Of a stretch of 64,000 nucleotides of DNA, positions 18,767-27,696 are shown piece by piece; position 1 is the first letter of the stretch, and the number at the start of each line of letters is the position of its first letter. The translations under genes were made by a program, and so were the position numbers. The notes under the pieces were generated by a model. That model saw only the letters and a program-made list of their open reading frames with translations. It ran no database searches and was not told the origin of the DNA. This stretch comes from Dolosigranulum savutiense (lineage in GTDB: Bacteria > Bacillota > Bacilli > Lactobacillales > Carnobacteriaceae_A): NCBI RefSeq assembly GCF_039830095.1, contig NZ_CP142435.1:1240001-1304000 (forward strand). The letters are read 5' to 3'.

Positions 18767-18794
18767 TTGCATCTATTGCTTAATGTGGTATTAT
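18767..18794 (+). promoter_or_regulatory. Promoter of surface protein gene 2
   Basis: TTGCAT (18767-18772), 16-bp spacer, extended -10 TGG-TATTAT (18786-18794), with the same layout as the promoter of gene 1. Confidence 0.7.
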
Positions 18795-18866
18795 TGTATT
18801 GAATAGGGAAACCCTGTTCTCAATTTAGAGACTATTAGATAACGAATATATTAGGAGGATGATTCA

Positions 18867-20936
18867 ATGGTCGGAAAAAATAACAAAAAAGAGCAGTTGC
18901 GTAAGAACGCAACTAAGAACACACGTTTCTCATTGAAGAAATTAAGTGTTGGTGTCGCATCAGTCGCAGTCGGTGCTTCATTATTAGTAGGTAACGTAGC
19001 ACACGCAGAAGAAAACGTAGAAGCTAGATCAGAGCAACCAAAACAGGAACAGTTCAGCTACCAATTTATTGTTAACGGTGAAGAGCGAGCTTCTGTGGGA
19101 TATAATGCGTCAAACGTACAAGAGTTCATGAACTACTTAACTGGTTATGTCAGTAATGAGTTCCCTAACACTAAAGAATCTCCAAGATACGAATGGTCAG
19201 GAAATAGTGTAAAAGTTTATGTTAGTACAAAAACTGAAAATCCAACTCCAGCACCTACTCCAGAAGTAGAAGCTAAGGAAACATACAAATTTGTAGTTAA
19301 GCGTGAAGGTCAACAAGATCAAGTTCAAGAACTTGAGTTTAACTCACGTCAAGAAGCACAGGTTTATGCTGAATCTTTCCAGAAAGATCAAGCACGTGAA
19401 GGTGAAGTACTAGAGAGTGCTGATTATGGTCTTCCAGCAGACAAACAATTTACATTTGTCTACAAACAAGAAGCTCCAAAACATAAAAAAGAAGAGACTA
19501 AATTTGAATACCAATTTGTTGTAAACGGAGAAGAAAGAGCAGCTGTAGGATACACTGCTTCAAGTATTCAAGACTTCATGGATTATTTGACTGGTTACAT
19601 TAGCAATGAATTCCCAGATACTAAGAAATCTCCAAGATACGAATGGGATGGAAATAGCGTAAAAGTTTTCATTGAAACTGAAAACAAAGTTAAAGAAGAA
19701 CGTAAAGACTACAAACTTGTCTTCGTAGTAGATGGTGAAGAAGTATTGTCAGCTGATTACGAAAACCACACTTACGAAGAGTTCTACGCAAATGTTGCAG
19801 AAAACTTGAAAAATCAAGAAGCTAAAGGACGTTACAATACTAAGTTAGTTGTTGACGGTGGCGTATACACTTACACATTTGAAACACGTGCTCAAAGTGG
19901 AGAGCCTGAAAAACACGAAAAAGATGAACTTCCTAAAGAAAAAATCTTGGAGCTATACAAAGAACAGACAATTAAAGACTTAAAAGCTAGAGGATTTAAT
20001 AATGAATTTGTCTTTGGGGCTATTAACAAAGCTAATACAATTGAAGGCATCGACAGTATTGTGAAAGAGTTGAACTTAGAGCCTACTGCTGAAGAAAAAT
20101 TAGCTCAATACAAAGAAAAAACTATTAATGAATTAAAAGCTAAAGGTTTCAATAACAAATTAGTCTTTGATATCATTCGCCGTGCTAAAACTATCGAAGG
20201 TGTTGACAGTGTTGTGGCAAACTTAGACTTATCTGATCTTGACGAAGAAGCAGGTAAAAAATTAGACGCTGCCAAAGCTGGTGCGTTAGAAGATATCGCT
20301 GGCTTAGACTACTTCACAGCGGATGAAAAAGCTAAACTAGAAGACTTAGTAAATGAAGTTGAAAGTTTCGATGAGTTTGTTGAAAAAGTAGATAAAGCTA
20401 TCTCTGAAGCAATCGAAGAAAACGACAAACGTCATAAAGCAGCTCAATCATCAGAAGAAAAACCTGGTGACAAAGAAGAGCAAAAACCAGGTAAAGAAGA
20501 AGAAAAACCAGGTAAAGAGGAACAAAAACCTGGCAAAGAAGAGCAAAAACCTGGTAAAGAGGAACAAAAACCTGGTAAGGAAGAACAGAAACCTGGAAAA
20601 GAAGAAAAACCAGGCCAAAAAGAATCTGATAAAGGTCAGTTACAATCAGCTAAAGACAACGCTAAAGGTGAAATTGACAAGTTACCAAACCTTTCTGACA
20701 AACAAAAAGGTGATCTAAAAGCTGGTTTAGATAAAGCAGATTCACTTGCGAAAGTTCAAGAAATCTTAGACTTCGCACGTAAATTAAACAAAGACCAAGC
20801 GCCTAAACAAGAAGATAAGAAAGAAAACAAAAAAGGTGAACGTTTACCAGACACAGCAACTGGAGCATGGGCTCTAGGACTTGTTGGAGTATCTTCACTA
20901 CTTGCAGGTGCAGGAGTTAAAAAATTCAAAAAATAA
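18867..20936 (+). CDS. YSIRK-type LPxTG surface protein with protein G/L-like beta-grasp repeats and GA modules
   Basis: 689 residues. Signal with FSLKKLSVGVASVAVGA (21-37), cleavage near AHA-EE (~48). Four ~60-residue repeats follow: two near-identical copies (~63-122, ~212-272; YQF-VNGEERA, LTGY-SNEFP, SPRYEW-GNSVKV) and two related ones (~137-202, ~280-340). Their strand-strand-helix-strand-strand pattern resembles the immunoglobulin-binding beta-grasp domains of proteins G and L. Next come GA modules (~361-404, ~408-453; LKARGFNNEFVFGAINKANT) like albumin-binding PAB/protein G modules, a GA-like unit (~466-516), KPGKEEQ wall-spanning repeats (532-585), another helical unit (590-643) and LPDTA (660-664). 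Probable binder of host serum proteins; immunoglobulin binding is inference. Start ATG follows AGGAGG. Confidence 0.87.
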   Translation: MVGKNNKKEQLRKNATKNTRFSLKKLSVGVASVAVGASLLVGNVAHAEENVEARSEQPKQEQFSYQFIVNGEERASVGYNASNVQEFMNYLTGYVSNEFPNTKESPRYEWSGNSVKVYVSTKTENPTPAPTPEVEAKETYKFVVKREGQQDQVQELEFNSRQEAQVYAESFQKDQAREGEVLESADYGLPADKQFTFVYKQEAPKHKKEETKFEYQFVVNGEERAAVGYTASSIQDFMDYLTGYISNEFPDTKKSPRYEWDGNSVKVFIETENKVKEERKDYKLVFVVDGEEVLSADYENHTYEEFYANVAENLKNQEAKGRYNTKLVVDGGVYTYTFETRAQSGEPEKHEKDELPKEKILELYKEQTIKDLKARGFNNEFVFGAINKANTIEGIDSIVKELNLEPTAEEKLAQYKEKTINELKAKGFNNKLVFDIIRRAKTIEGVDSVVANLDLSDLDEEAGKKLDAAKAGALEDIAGLDYFTADEKAKLEDLVNEVESFDEFVEKVDKAISEAIEENDKRHKAAQSSEEKPGDKEEQKPGKEEEKPGKEEQKPGKEEQKPGKEEQKPGKEEQKPGKEEKPGQKESDKGQLQSAKDNAKGEIDKLPNLSDKQKGDLKAGLDKADSLAKVQEILDFARKLNKDQAPKQEDKKENKKGERLPDTATGAWALGLVGVSSLLAGAGVKKFKK
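20460..20621 (+). repeat. Tandem KPGKEEQ-coding 21-bp repeats
   Basis: About seven units of roughly 21 bp encoding KPGKEEQ/KPGKEEE. This is the wall-spanning region and a likely site of length variation by slippage. Confidence 0.9.
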
Positions 20937-20965
20937 TAAATCATTAGTTTTTTGAAGCATCAATC

Positions 20966-20990
20966 AGGAGGGCGTAAGCTCTCCTTTTTG
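20966..20990 (+). terminator. Terminator after surface protein gene 2
   Basis: 8-bp stem AGGAGGGC/GCTCTCCT (one G-T wobble) with GTAA tetraloop, followed by TTTT. Confidence 0.9.
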
Positions 20991-21033
20991 AGTACATAAA
21001 TTTTTAAGGGAGCTAAAGAGAGTTCGTATAAAC

Positions 21034-21050
21034 TTTGACCTTCATTGACA
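21034..21050. promoter_or_regulatory. CtsR box 1 (inverted orientation)
   Basis: TTTGACC-TTC-ATTGACA is the reverse complement of a CtsR operator (RGTCAAA-N3-RGTCAAA): both heptads are recognisable with 3-bp spacing. It lies about 63 bp upstream of the -10. Confidence 0.65.
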
Positions 21051-21089
21051 ATAGAAGCATGATATTTTTGTGATGATAGGAGCTGAATC

Positions 21090-21118
21090 TTTTCATATGG
21101 GGGAATAATTGGTATAAT
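21090..21118 (+). promoter_or_regulatory. ctsR-clpC promoter
   Basis: TTTCAT (21090-21095), 17-bp spacer, perfect TATAAT (21113-21118). A CtsR box starts 10 bp after the -10, covering the likely transcription start. Confidence 0.7.
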
Positions 21119-21127
21119 ATAAAAAAA

Positions 21128-21144
21128 GGTCAAATATAGTCAAT
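21128..21144 (+). promoter_or_regulatory. CtsR box 2
   Basis: GGTCAAA-TAT-AGTCAAT matches the direct heptad repeat recognised by CtsR. It overlaps the transcription start region, so bound CtsR would block the promoter. Confidence 0.85.
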
Positions 21145-21173
21145 GATGAAGAGATGAAAGGAGGATGATGTGA

Positions 21174-21647
21174 GTGGGTTATCAGAATATGTCAGATATT
21201 ATTGAGGCATACTTGAAGCAAGCCTTAAGTGAACAGGAACAGGTCGAAATTCGGCGTAGTGAGATCGCTAGTCGGTTCGATTGTGTGCCGTCCCAGATTA
21301 ATTATGTGATTAATACCCGCTTTACGGTTCAGCAGGGATATTTGGTTGAGAGTAAGCGTGGTGGCGGTGGTTATATTCGCATTATGAAGGTGAAGATGTT
21401 AGAAGAGTCGGATATTCTGGATCGGATGATTGATCTGATTGGAGACAGAATTGATGAGAAAGATAGCCTCGCCATTGTCCAGACATTATATGATGAAGAG
21501 GTCTTATCCCGACGCGAATCGAAGTTGATGTTAGTGGCAATGGAGAAGACACTTTATACCGGTAAGGCAACGGTCGATAACTTGATTCGAGCAAACATAC
21601 TGAAGTCAATGCTTAGTGCTCTTCGTTATCGTAAGCCTGGCGTATAG
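21174..21647 (+). CDS. ctsR: Transcriptional repressor of class III heat-shock genes
   Basis: Represses clp genes at normal temperature and autoregulates. 157 residues. The winged helix-turn-helix carries the family hallmarks RSEIASRFDCVPSQINYVI and the glycine-rich wing VESKRGGGGYIRI that senses heat. The C-terminal dimerisation domain is complete. The start GTG has AAAGGAGG 9 nt upstream. clpC follows after 27 nt; mcsA and mcsB, which lie between them in Bacillus, are missing, as in streptococci and lactobacilli. Both CtsR boxes upstream support autoregulation. Confidence 0.96.
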   Translation: MGYQNMSDIIEAYLKQALSEQEQVEIRRSEIASRFDCVPSQINYVINTRFTVQQGYLVESKRGGGGYIRIMKVKMLEESDILDRMIDLIGDRIDEKDSLAIVQTLYDEEVLSRRESKLMLVAMEKTLYTGKATVDNLIRANILKSMLSALRYRKPGV

Positions 21648-21674
21648 AGAATGCTCAAGAAAGAGAGATGATAT

Positions 21675-24173
21675 GTGGTGAAAGAATTATTTACACCAAA
21701 TGCTAAAAAAGTTTTGTTACTTGCAGAGAAAGAAGCGCGACATTATAGTCATCATGCAGTGGGGACGGAGCACTTATTATTAGGATTAATTCAAGAGACA
21801 GATGGTATTGCGGGCAAGGTTTTGCGTGAGCTTGATGTGACGATGGAAGCTATCCGTGATGAGATTGAACAGTTTACAACCTTTCAATCAACGGAACAAG
21901 TGACGGTTAATCAGCCGTTACAGTATTCGCCTCGAGCTCATGAGATTGTTACTTTTGCGGCAGATGAGGCGCGCAAGATGCAACGAAAAATTGTGGGCAC
22001 AGAACACTTATTACTCGGCTTATTGCGCCATGAAGATATTTTAGCGAGTCAGATTTTACAAAATATAGGGATTGATTTACCGACTGCGCGGGCGGCTGTG
22101 TTGAAGAAGTTTGGTATTGAAGAGCCTAAACAGCGACGTTCGAAGGCGAAATCAACCAAAAAAGCAACAGGGCAGAGTGCAACGCCAAAAGGAACCCCTA
22201 CGTTAGATGCATTGGCACGTGATTTAACGCAACAAGCTCAGGAAGGAAAGCTTGATCCGATTATTGGACGTGACCGAGAGATTCGTCGTATTGTCCAGAT
22301 CCTTAGTCGTCGGACGAAGAATAATCCAGTTCTAGTTGGCGAACCGGGTGTGGGAAAGACGGCGATTGCTGAAGGGATTGCACAACAAATTGTATCTGGT
22401 GAAGTGCCGCCAGTGTTGCAAGGCAAGCGCTTGATGACACTCGATATGGGTTCACTCGTGGCGGGCACGAAGTATCGTGGTGAATTCGAAGAACGGATGA
22501 AGAAGATTATTAATGAGATTTATCATGATGGGAATGTGATTCTATTCATCGATGAGCTTCATACCTTAATTGGTGCGGGGAGTGCAGAAGGGGCGGTTGA
22601 TGCGTCTAACTTATTAAAACCTGCGCTAGCTCGCGGTGAATTACAGACAATTGGGGCAACGACGCAAGATGAATATCAGAAGCATATTGAACGCGATGCG
22701 GCTTTAGAACGTCGCTTCGCTTCAGTGAAGATTGAGCAACCAACGCCAGAAGAGACGATTGCAATTTTAGAAGGCATTAAGCCGGCTTATGAGCAACATC
22801 ATGAGGTGGCCTTCGATGAGGAGACGTTGACGGCTGCAGTGAAGTTGTCTGCGCGTTATATTACGGACCGCTTCTTACCGGATAAAGCGATTGACTTAAT
22901 AGATGAAGCGGCAGCGAAGGTTATTATTGATAATAGCCAGTCAATCGGTTCAATTGGGAAAGAACGCCAACGCTTGCAGCTGCTGAATCAGCAAAAAGAA
23001 CAAGCGATTCAGGAGCAAAATTTCGAACAAGCAGCCGAATATCGTCATCAAGAAATGAAACAACAACGTAAAGTAAAACGATTATTGCAAAAAGAACAAG
23101 CCGCTGGGAGCCAGCAGCAAGTGGTGACACCGGAAGATGTGGCGGATGTTGTCTCGCAGTGGACGGGGATTCCTGTCAATGAACTTCAACAAGAAGAGAG
23201 CGAGCGTCTATTAAACTTGGAGGCATTGTTGCATGAGCGAGTGGTCGGGCAAGAAGCAGCGGTTAAAGCAGTGGCGAAGGCGATTCGTCGAGCGCGTAGT
23301 GGATTAAAAGATCCGAATCGTCCAATTGGGTCTTTCCTGTTCTTAGGGCCAACCGGTGTGGGTAAGACGGAATTAGCGAAGGCCTTGGCCGAAGCAATGT
23401 TTACGAGTGAAGATCACCTCATTCGAGTGGATATGTCTGAGTTTATGGAAAAACATAATACGAGTCGTTTAATCGGTTCACCACCAGGATATGTTGGTCA
23501 TGATGAAGGCGGGCAGTTGACGGAAAAAATTCGTCAAAATCCGTACTCGGTCGTTCTGTTAGATGAGGTTGAGAAGGCTCACCCAGATGTCTTCAACTTA
23601 CTGCTTCAAGTCTTAGATGATGGGCAGATTACAGATGGGAAAGGTCGCTTGGTTGATTTCAAGAATACGGTGATTATTATGACATCGAACTTGGGAGCGA
23701 CAGCATTGCGCGATGAGAAGACAGTCGGGTTCGGTGCGAGTGATAGTTGGTCCGATTATAAGGCAATGAAAGATCGCGTCTTGAAAGAATTGAAGAATGA
23801 GTTTCGTCCAGAGTTTATTAACCGAGTCGATGAGTCAATTGTGTTCCATTCATTAGAACAAGACCATTTACGCGAGATTGTTGAGTTGTTGAGTGAAGAT
23901 ATTGTCGGTCGCTTGGCTGAGATGAATATTGACTTGAAGATCACGCATACGGCGATCGATGTCATTGGTGAGGTGGGCTACAACCCAGAATATGGGGCAC
24001 GACCACTCAAGCGTGCCATTCAGACCGAGATTGAAGACCGCTTAAGTGATGCGTTGTTAGCTCGGGAGATTATTCCAGGTGATAAGGTTACGATTGGGGC
24101 ACGTTCTGGAGAGATTTATCTAAAAGTCCGTGAACGAACCGCTTCGGAAGAAAAAATAGCCGAAACAGTATAA
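21675..24173 (+). CDS. clpC: ATP-dependent Clp protease ATPase subunit ClpC
   Basis: Hsp100 unfoldase that feeds proteins to ClpP and disaggregates damaged proteins. 832 residues. Order: two Clp N-terminal repeats (~1-145), first AAA+ module with Walker A GEPGVGKT (~223) and [12 protein letters not shown], a UVR-like coiled middle domain ([15 protein letters not shown], ~440), second AAA+ module with [16 protein letters not shown] (~560), and the D2-small domain with [12 protein letters not shown]. The start is one of two consecutive GTGs (21675, 21678). It is under CtsR control through the upstream boxes. Confidence 0.96.
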   Translation: MVKELFTPNAKKVLLLAEKEARHYSHHAVGTEHLLLGLIQETDGIAGKVLRELDVTMEAIRDEIEQFTTFQSTEQVTVNQPLQYSPRAHEIVTFAADEARKMQRKIVGTEHLLLGLLRHEDILASQILQNIGIDLPTARAAVLKKFGIEEPKQRRSKAKSTKKATGQSATPKGTPTLDALARDLTQQAQEGKLDPIIGRDREIRRIVQILSRRTKNNPVLVGEPGVGKTAIAEGIAQQIVSGEVPPVLQGKRLMTLDMGSLVAGTKYRGEFEERMKKIINEIYHDGNVILFIDELHTLIGAGSAEGAVDASNLLKPALARGELQTIGATTQDEYQKHIERDAALERRFASVKIEQPTPEETIAILEGIKPAYEQHHEVAFDEETLTAAVKLSARYITDRFLPDKAIDLIDEAAAKVIIDNSQSIGSIGKERQRLQLLNQQKEQAIQEQNFEQAAEYRHQEMKQQRKVKRLLQKEQAAGSQQQVVTPEDVADVVSQWTGIPVNELQQEESERLLNLEALLHERVVGQEAAVKAVAKAIRRARSGLKDPNRPIGSFLFLGPTGVGKTELAKALAEAMFTSEDHLIRVDMSEFMEKHNTSRLIGSPPGYVGHDEGGQLTEKIRQNPYSVVLLDEVEKAHPDVFNLLLQVLDDGQITDGKGRLVDFKNTVIIMTSNLGATALRDEKTVGFGASDSWSDYKAMKDRVLKELKNEFRPEFINRVDESIVFHSLEQDHLREIVELLSEDIVGRLAEMNIDLKITHTAIDVIGEVGYNPEYGARPLKRAIQTEIEDRLSDALLAREIIPGDKVTIGARSGEIYLKVRERTASEEKIAETV

Positions 24174-24188
24174 TTTTAGTGCTGGATG

Positions 24189-24197
24189 TGATACAAT
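24189..24197 (+). promoter_or_regulatory. Extended -10 promoter of the small membrane protein gene
   Basis: TGA-TACAAT just after the clpC stop, 29 bp before the start codon. The -35 is weak. Confidence 0.5.
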
Positions 24198-24225
24198 GGG
24201 GCTAAATCATGGAGGAGGAATTCAT

Positions 24226-24549
24226 ATGTTCGATCAGAAAGATACAACAGGTATTCTAGTTGGAATTGGAGCTGCCGTAGCAGTTGGGTTAGGTGTCTTT
24301 GCGTTCTTCGCTAGCTCAGAGGAAGCGCGCGAAAAAGCAGAAGCACTGGTTAACCGCCAACGTGCTAAGCACCTTGTCCGTAGCAAATTCAACGGCAACA
24401 AGACAATTTTGAAAGCTGTGGACAAGCTTGGGGATAAAGAAGTAAACAACTTATTAGCTGTTCTTGATAAGGCTGATAACTTCGGTGACAGTGTATCTGA
24501 TTCAATGAGCGATGCCAAAAAATACATCACGAAAAAATTAATCAAATAA
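24226..24549 (+). CDS. Small single-pass membrane protein of unknown function
   Basis: 107 residues from the ATG at 24226, which has AGGAGGAATTCAT directly upstream; an earlier in-frame ATG at 24196 lacks a ribosome site. One N-terminal membrane helix (about residues 9-31, GILVGIGAAVAVGLGVFAFF) is followed by a basic, helical cytoplasmic tail (EEAREKAEALVNRQRAK, KAVDKLGDKEVNNLL). I do not recognise a family; the shape recalls YtxH-like stress proteins, but the sequence does not prove that. It has its own promoter after clpC and is followed by a strong terminator. Confidence 0.75.
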   Translation: MFDQKDTTGILVGIGAAVAVGLGVFAFFASSEEAREKAEALVNRQRAKHLVRSKFNGNKTILKAVDKLGDKEVNNLLAVLDKADNFGDSVSDSMSDAKKYITKKLIK

Positions 24550-24557
24550 GCAATCGC

Positions 24558-24581
24558 CACTTAAGACAGTAAGCTTAAGTG
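24558..24581. repeat. Inverted repeat ahead of the terminator
   Basis: CACTTAAG/CTTAAGTG, perfect 8-bp arms with an 8-nt spacer, abutting the next hairpin. Confidence 0.6.
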
Positions 24582-24627
24582 AAAAACCCGCAGCGACTCC
24601 TTCAGTGGATAATCGGTGCGGGTTTTT
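24582..24627. terminator. Bidirectional terminator between convergent genes
   Basis: AAAAACCCGCA/TGCGGGTTTTT, 11-bp stem with A-tract and T-tract on its two sides, so it works for both the small membrane protein gene and the minus-strand regulator. Confidence 0.9.
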
Positions 24628-24666
24628 GTATGATTATGAGAGATAGGTGACTGGACGGAGGAGTCA

Positions 24667-25539
24667 TTAAATCGTCAATAAGTAAGCAAGGAAGAGGTCA
24701 TTCATATCTTTAAGTGAGAGGTCGGTTGTTTCGGTAAATTTATCCATTCGGTATTGTAAGGTGTTGCGGTGGATGTAGAGAGATTTAGCGGCTTCGGATA
24801 AGTTCCGTTGATTATCCCATAAAGCTTGGATGACGTCGATCCATTCTTGATTGTCTGTTAGGTGTGTTCTTAACTCTTGCAAGATAACACTGCGCTCACG
24901 ATTGATCGTTGTGTAGTAAGATACGCCAACACTGGTGAGATTCAATAGGTTATTGGAAGCTATGCGTCGCTGTGATTGGAAGATAGCTAATTCTTCTTGT
25001 AGCAAGTCACGCAAGTTGTTATTGGTTGGCCAGAAGCGACCAATATAGGCGGTTAGCTTCACCGAATAATCTTCTTCGAGTGTCTGCAAAATGCCGCGCC
25101 ACTCAGTAGGATGAAAATCAGCTGCAGCGTTAGATTGGATAAAGAGGCAGTGATTGGTAGCGTAATAGAATACATCCAGTACGCCACTGAACAGGTTTTG
25201 GATTGATTGTTGCCAATAAGCTTGATCTAAGGCCTCTCCCCGAAAGTCGAGATGAAGTTGGATCATCCGTACAGCTGTCTGTGTGGTCGGGAGTGGTTGA
25301 TCGGGCTGTTTTAAGTAGTTAAGCCATGAAGACACGTCAATAGCATCGGTTGGCTCCGCGTCTATTAATTGCATTAATAAGGCTTGCTCGCGCGAGGTTA
25401 AGTCTGCTTTTGGGATGAGTAGCCACTGATCATTATATGGAACAGCATAATTTGCCACAGATGATTCAGGAACGGGGGATAAACGGGCAGATGGGAATAG
25501 TTGGTGTAATGATTCATTCGTCAATGGGAACACCCTCAC
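24667..25539 (-). CDS. PucR/CdaR-type transcriptional regulator
   Basis: About 290 residues. The C-terminal ~60 residues (LWDNQRNLSEAAKSLYIHRNTLQYRMDK region) form the helix-turn-helix of the PucR/CdaR family; the R-x-T-x-x-Y-R-x-x-x motif is typical. The N-terminal part is divergent and gives no ligand. Such proteins regulate sugar diacid, purine or other small-molecule use. It is transcribed divergently from tadA, and no neighbour suggests a target pathway. The start is uncertain: GTG 25539 is used here, while TTG at codon 6 has a better spaced GAGG. Confidence 0.75.
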   Translation of the reverse strand: MRVFPLTNESLHQLFPSARLSPVPESSVANYAVPYNDQWLLIPKADLTSREQALLMQLIDAEPTDAIDVSSWLNYLKQPDQPLPTTQTAVRMIQLHLDFRGEALDQAYWQQSIQNLFSGVLDVFYYATNHCLFIQSNAAADFHPTEWRGILQTLEEDYSVKLTAYIGRFWPTNNNLRDLLQEELAIFQSQRRIASNNLLNLTSVGVSYYTTINRERSVILQELRTHLTDNQEWIDVIQALWDNQRNLSEAAKSLYIHRNTLQYRMDKFTETTDLSLKDMNDLFLAYLLTI

Positions 25540-25617
25540 TTTCTATCGTATATTTATTGTATCATTAATGGGGCGCTTGAGACAATCAACGGGAAATATT
25601 TATGAAAGGAAGATTGA

Positions 25618-26106
25618 ATGGAAGGGACACAGCACGAATTATTTATGAGAGAGGCGCTGAAGGAAGCTGAAAAGGCGCGTGCGTTGGATGAAGTGCCGAT
25701 CGGGGCAGTAGTAGTTAGAGAGGGTCAAATTATTGGGCGAGGCCATAACTTGCGTGAGTCGACCCATAATGCCACGATGCATGCGGAGATGGTGGCGATT
25801 CAAGAAGCGAATGAACAATTGGTCAATTGGCGACTGGAAGAATGTGATCTATATGTGACAGTGGAGCCTTGCGTGATGTGTGGTGGGGCCATTATTTGGT
25901 CACGGATGCGAGCCGTTTACTTCGGAGCTCATGACCCAAAAGGGGGCGCGGCGGGCAGTCTGTTGAACGTGTTAGAAGATGATCGCTTCAACCATACCGC
26001 TACTGTTTATAGTGGCATATTAGCTGAAGAAAGCCAACGCTTATTAAAAGATTTTTTCCGCGAATTGCGCAAGCGAAAAAAGCAAAAGAACGGAGAACAT
26101 TCTTAA
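25618..26106 (+). CDS. tadA: tRNA-specific adenosine deaminase
   Basis: Converts adenosine 34 of tRNA-Arg(ACG) to inosine, needed to read CGN arginine codons. 162 residues. Zinc and catalytic residues are present as ATMHAEMVAI (His and Glu) and VEPCVMCGGAI (two Cys). The ATG follows AAAGGAAG. Often followed by ffs and dnaX in Lactobacillales; here a 260-bp gap leads to rnfC and I see no SRP RNA in it. Confidence 0.95.
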   Translation: MEGTQHELFMREALKEAEKARALDEVPIGAVVVREGQIIGRGHNLRESTHNATMHAEMVAIQEANEQLVNWRLEECDLYVTVEPCVMCGGAIIWSRMRAVYFGAHDPKGGAAGSLLNVLEDDRFNHTATVYSGILAEESQRLLKDFFRELRKRKKQKNGEHS

Positions 26107-26235
26107 TGAATAAGCCAATTAGTAAACAATGTAAAATAGGAAAAAATAGCGGTCTCGCTTTAATAATACTTATTTAATAAGCGATAGGAATGAGGGAGTC
26201 TAACAAATAACGGTACAGGAAATTCGTTGTTTTCC

Positions 26236-26264
26236 TTTACATTTCAAGGGATGTTCGGTATCAT
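26236..26264 (+). promoter_or_regulatory. rnfCD promoter
   Basis: TTTACA (26236-26241), 17-bp spacer, TATCAT (26259-26264), leaving a ~100-nt leader before rnfC. Confidence 0.6.
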
Positions 26265-26367
26265 ATAAATATAATTTATAATGAAGTTAATGAAGACTAG
26301 CCAGTTATCTATAGGAATTAGCCGAATAATTGGTAATAGATATAAATAATAGGAGAGGAAGACAGCT

Positions 26368-27696
26368 ATGAGTCATCGGGCGATTACGTTAAAACAAGTG
26401 CATAAAGCAACTTTCCCAGAGACACATCGCGAGCGAACGGAGAACAAGGCAATCGAAACGGCTGAAGTTCCAGGGATTCTGGTGTTCCCTATGACGATGC
26501 ATATCGGTGCCCCGGCAAAACCGACTGTAAAAGTTGGTGATTATGTAAAGGTCGGGACTATGGTAGGAGAAGCACAAGGGGTTATCTCCGCTAATGTTCA
26601 TGCATCTGTCTCGGGTGAAGTAATCTCGATTGAAGAGCGCGACTTAAATGGCCGTAAGAGTGAATGTGTGATTGTAAAAAATGATGACCAATATACCGAA
26701 GAACCAGCTTATTCCGAAGCAGGTGAGACGGTTGAAGGAGCATTAATCCCTGAATTAATTCGTCGTGCGGGAATTGCCGGTATGGGTGGAGCTCAGTTCC
26801 CTACTGATGTGAAAATGTCACCAGAAGATGGCGGCAAGATTGATACATTAATTATTAATGGGGCGGAATGTGAACCTTACGCGACATCTGATTTGCGGAC
26901 TTTAATTGAATATGCGGATGAAGTCATCGAAGGCGTGCGGATTATCGATGAAATCTTCGATGTGGAGAAGATTTATTTTGGCTTAGAAGATGATATGATG
27001 GAAGCTGCGGAAGTCTTGGAAGAGAAGACTAAGGACTTGGATAAGTTTGTGGTCAAAGTCTTGCAATCACAATATCCACAAGGGTCAGAGAAGCAATTAA
27101 TTGAGAATTGTACCGGTCGACAAGTGCCAAGTGACGGCTTACCATCCGATATTGGTTGTGTCGTCTCTAACGTGGGAACCTATCGAGCGATCTATCATGC
27201 AGTTCGTCTCGGGAAGCCATTAGTTGAGCGGGTAACGACTATTACAGGAACGCCAATCGCAGAGCCAAAGAATTTGCTCGTCCGTATCGGAACGCCGATT
27301 GATGACTTGATTGATCAGTGTGGTGGCTTCCAGGAACCGCCGCGAAAAGTCATTAACGGTGGACCGATGATGGGTCAAGCAATTAAAGATGGAAGCATTC
27401 CGATTAGTAAGGGAACAACACATGTAACTTTCATGACGGCAGAAGAAGTGAACTCAGATGAACGGACGGATTGTATTCGTTGTGCGGAGTGCTTGAATGT
27501 CTGCCCGGTAAGCTTGCAGCCGATTCTGATTAGTAATGCCTTCGAACGGGGCGATATCGAAGCGGCCAAAGCATTAGGGGCGATGGATTGTATCGAATGT
27601 GGAAACTGTTCCTTCATCTGTCCATCGAATATTCCATTATTAGAGAATATTCGCAAGTCCAAGCAAGCCATTAAAGAAATGGAGGCCCAAGCATGA
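26368..27696 (+). CDS. rnfC: Rnf-type electron transport complex subunit C
   Basis: Peripheral NADH:acceptor subunit of Rnf-like membrane complexes. 442 residues: N-terminal RnfC barrel/sandwich (PMTMHIGAPAKPTVKVGDYV), an NADH/FMN-binding core homologous to NuoF (GMGGAQFPTDVK, INGAECEPY), a SLBB-like part, and two C-terminal 4Fe-4S motifs, CIRCAECLNVCP and CIECGNCSFICP. All eight cluster cysteines are present. It overlaps rnfD by 4 nt. The other usual subunits (RnfG, E, A, B) are not in the operon, which ends in a terminator after rnfD. Confidence 0.92.
   Translation: MSHRAITLKQVHKATFPETHRERTENKAIETAEVPGILVFPMTMHIGAPAKPTVKVGDYVKVGTMVGEAQGVISANVHASVSGEVISIEERDLNGRKSECVIVKNDDQYTEEPAYSEAGETVEGALIPELIRRAGIAGMGGAQFPTDVKMSPEDGGKIDTLIINGAECEPYATSDLRTLIEYADEVIEGVRIIDEIFDVEKIYFGLEDDMMEAAEVLEEKTKDLDKFVVKVLQSQYPQGSEKQLIENCTGRQVPSDGLPSDIGCVVSNVGTYRAIYHAVRLGKPLVERVTTITGTPIAEPKNLLVRIGTPIDDLIDQCGGFQEPPRKVINGGPMMGQAIKDGSIPISKGTTHVTFMTAEEVNSDERTDCIRCAECLNVCPVSLQPILISNAFERGDIEAAKALGAMDCIECGNCSFICPSNIPLLENIRKSKQAIKEMEAQA

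Larger units (their letters stand above)
18526..18866 (+). other. AT-rich regulatory gap between the two surface protein genes
   Basis: 340 bp without a gene. It holds a long inverted repeat after gene 1 (18552-18597), two GTTACA-N4-TGTAAC type palindromes, and the promoter of gene 2. Nothing else recognisable. Confidence 0.7.

Noticed and set aside
26107-26367. Possible SRP (4.5S) RNA between tadA and rnfC, a common location in Lactobacillales
   Set aside because: No GGAA-tetraloop hairpin or long base-paired rod was found; only a promoter and leader are visible.
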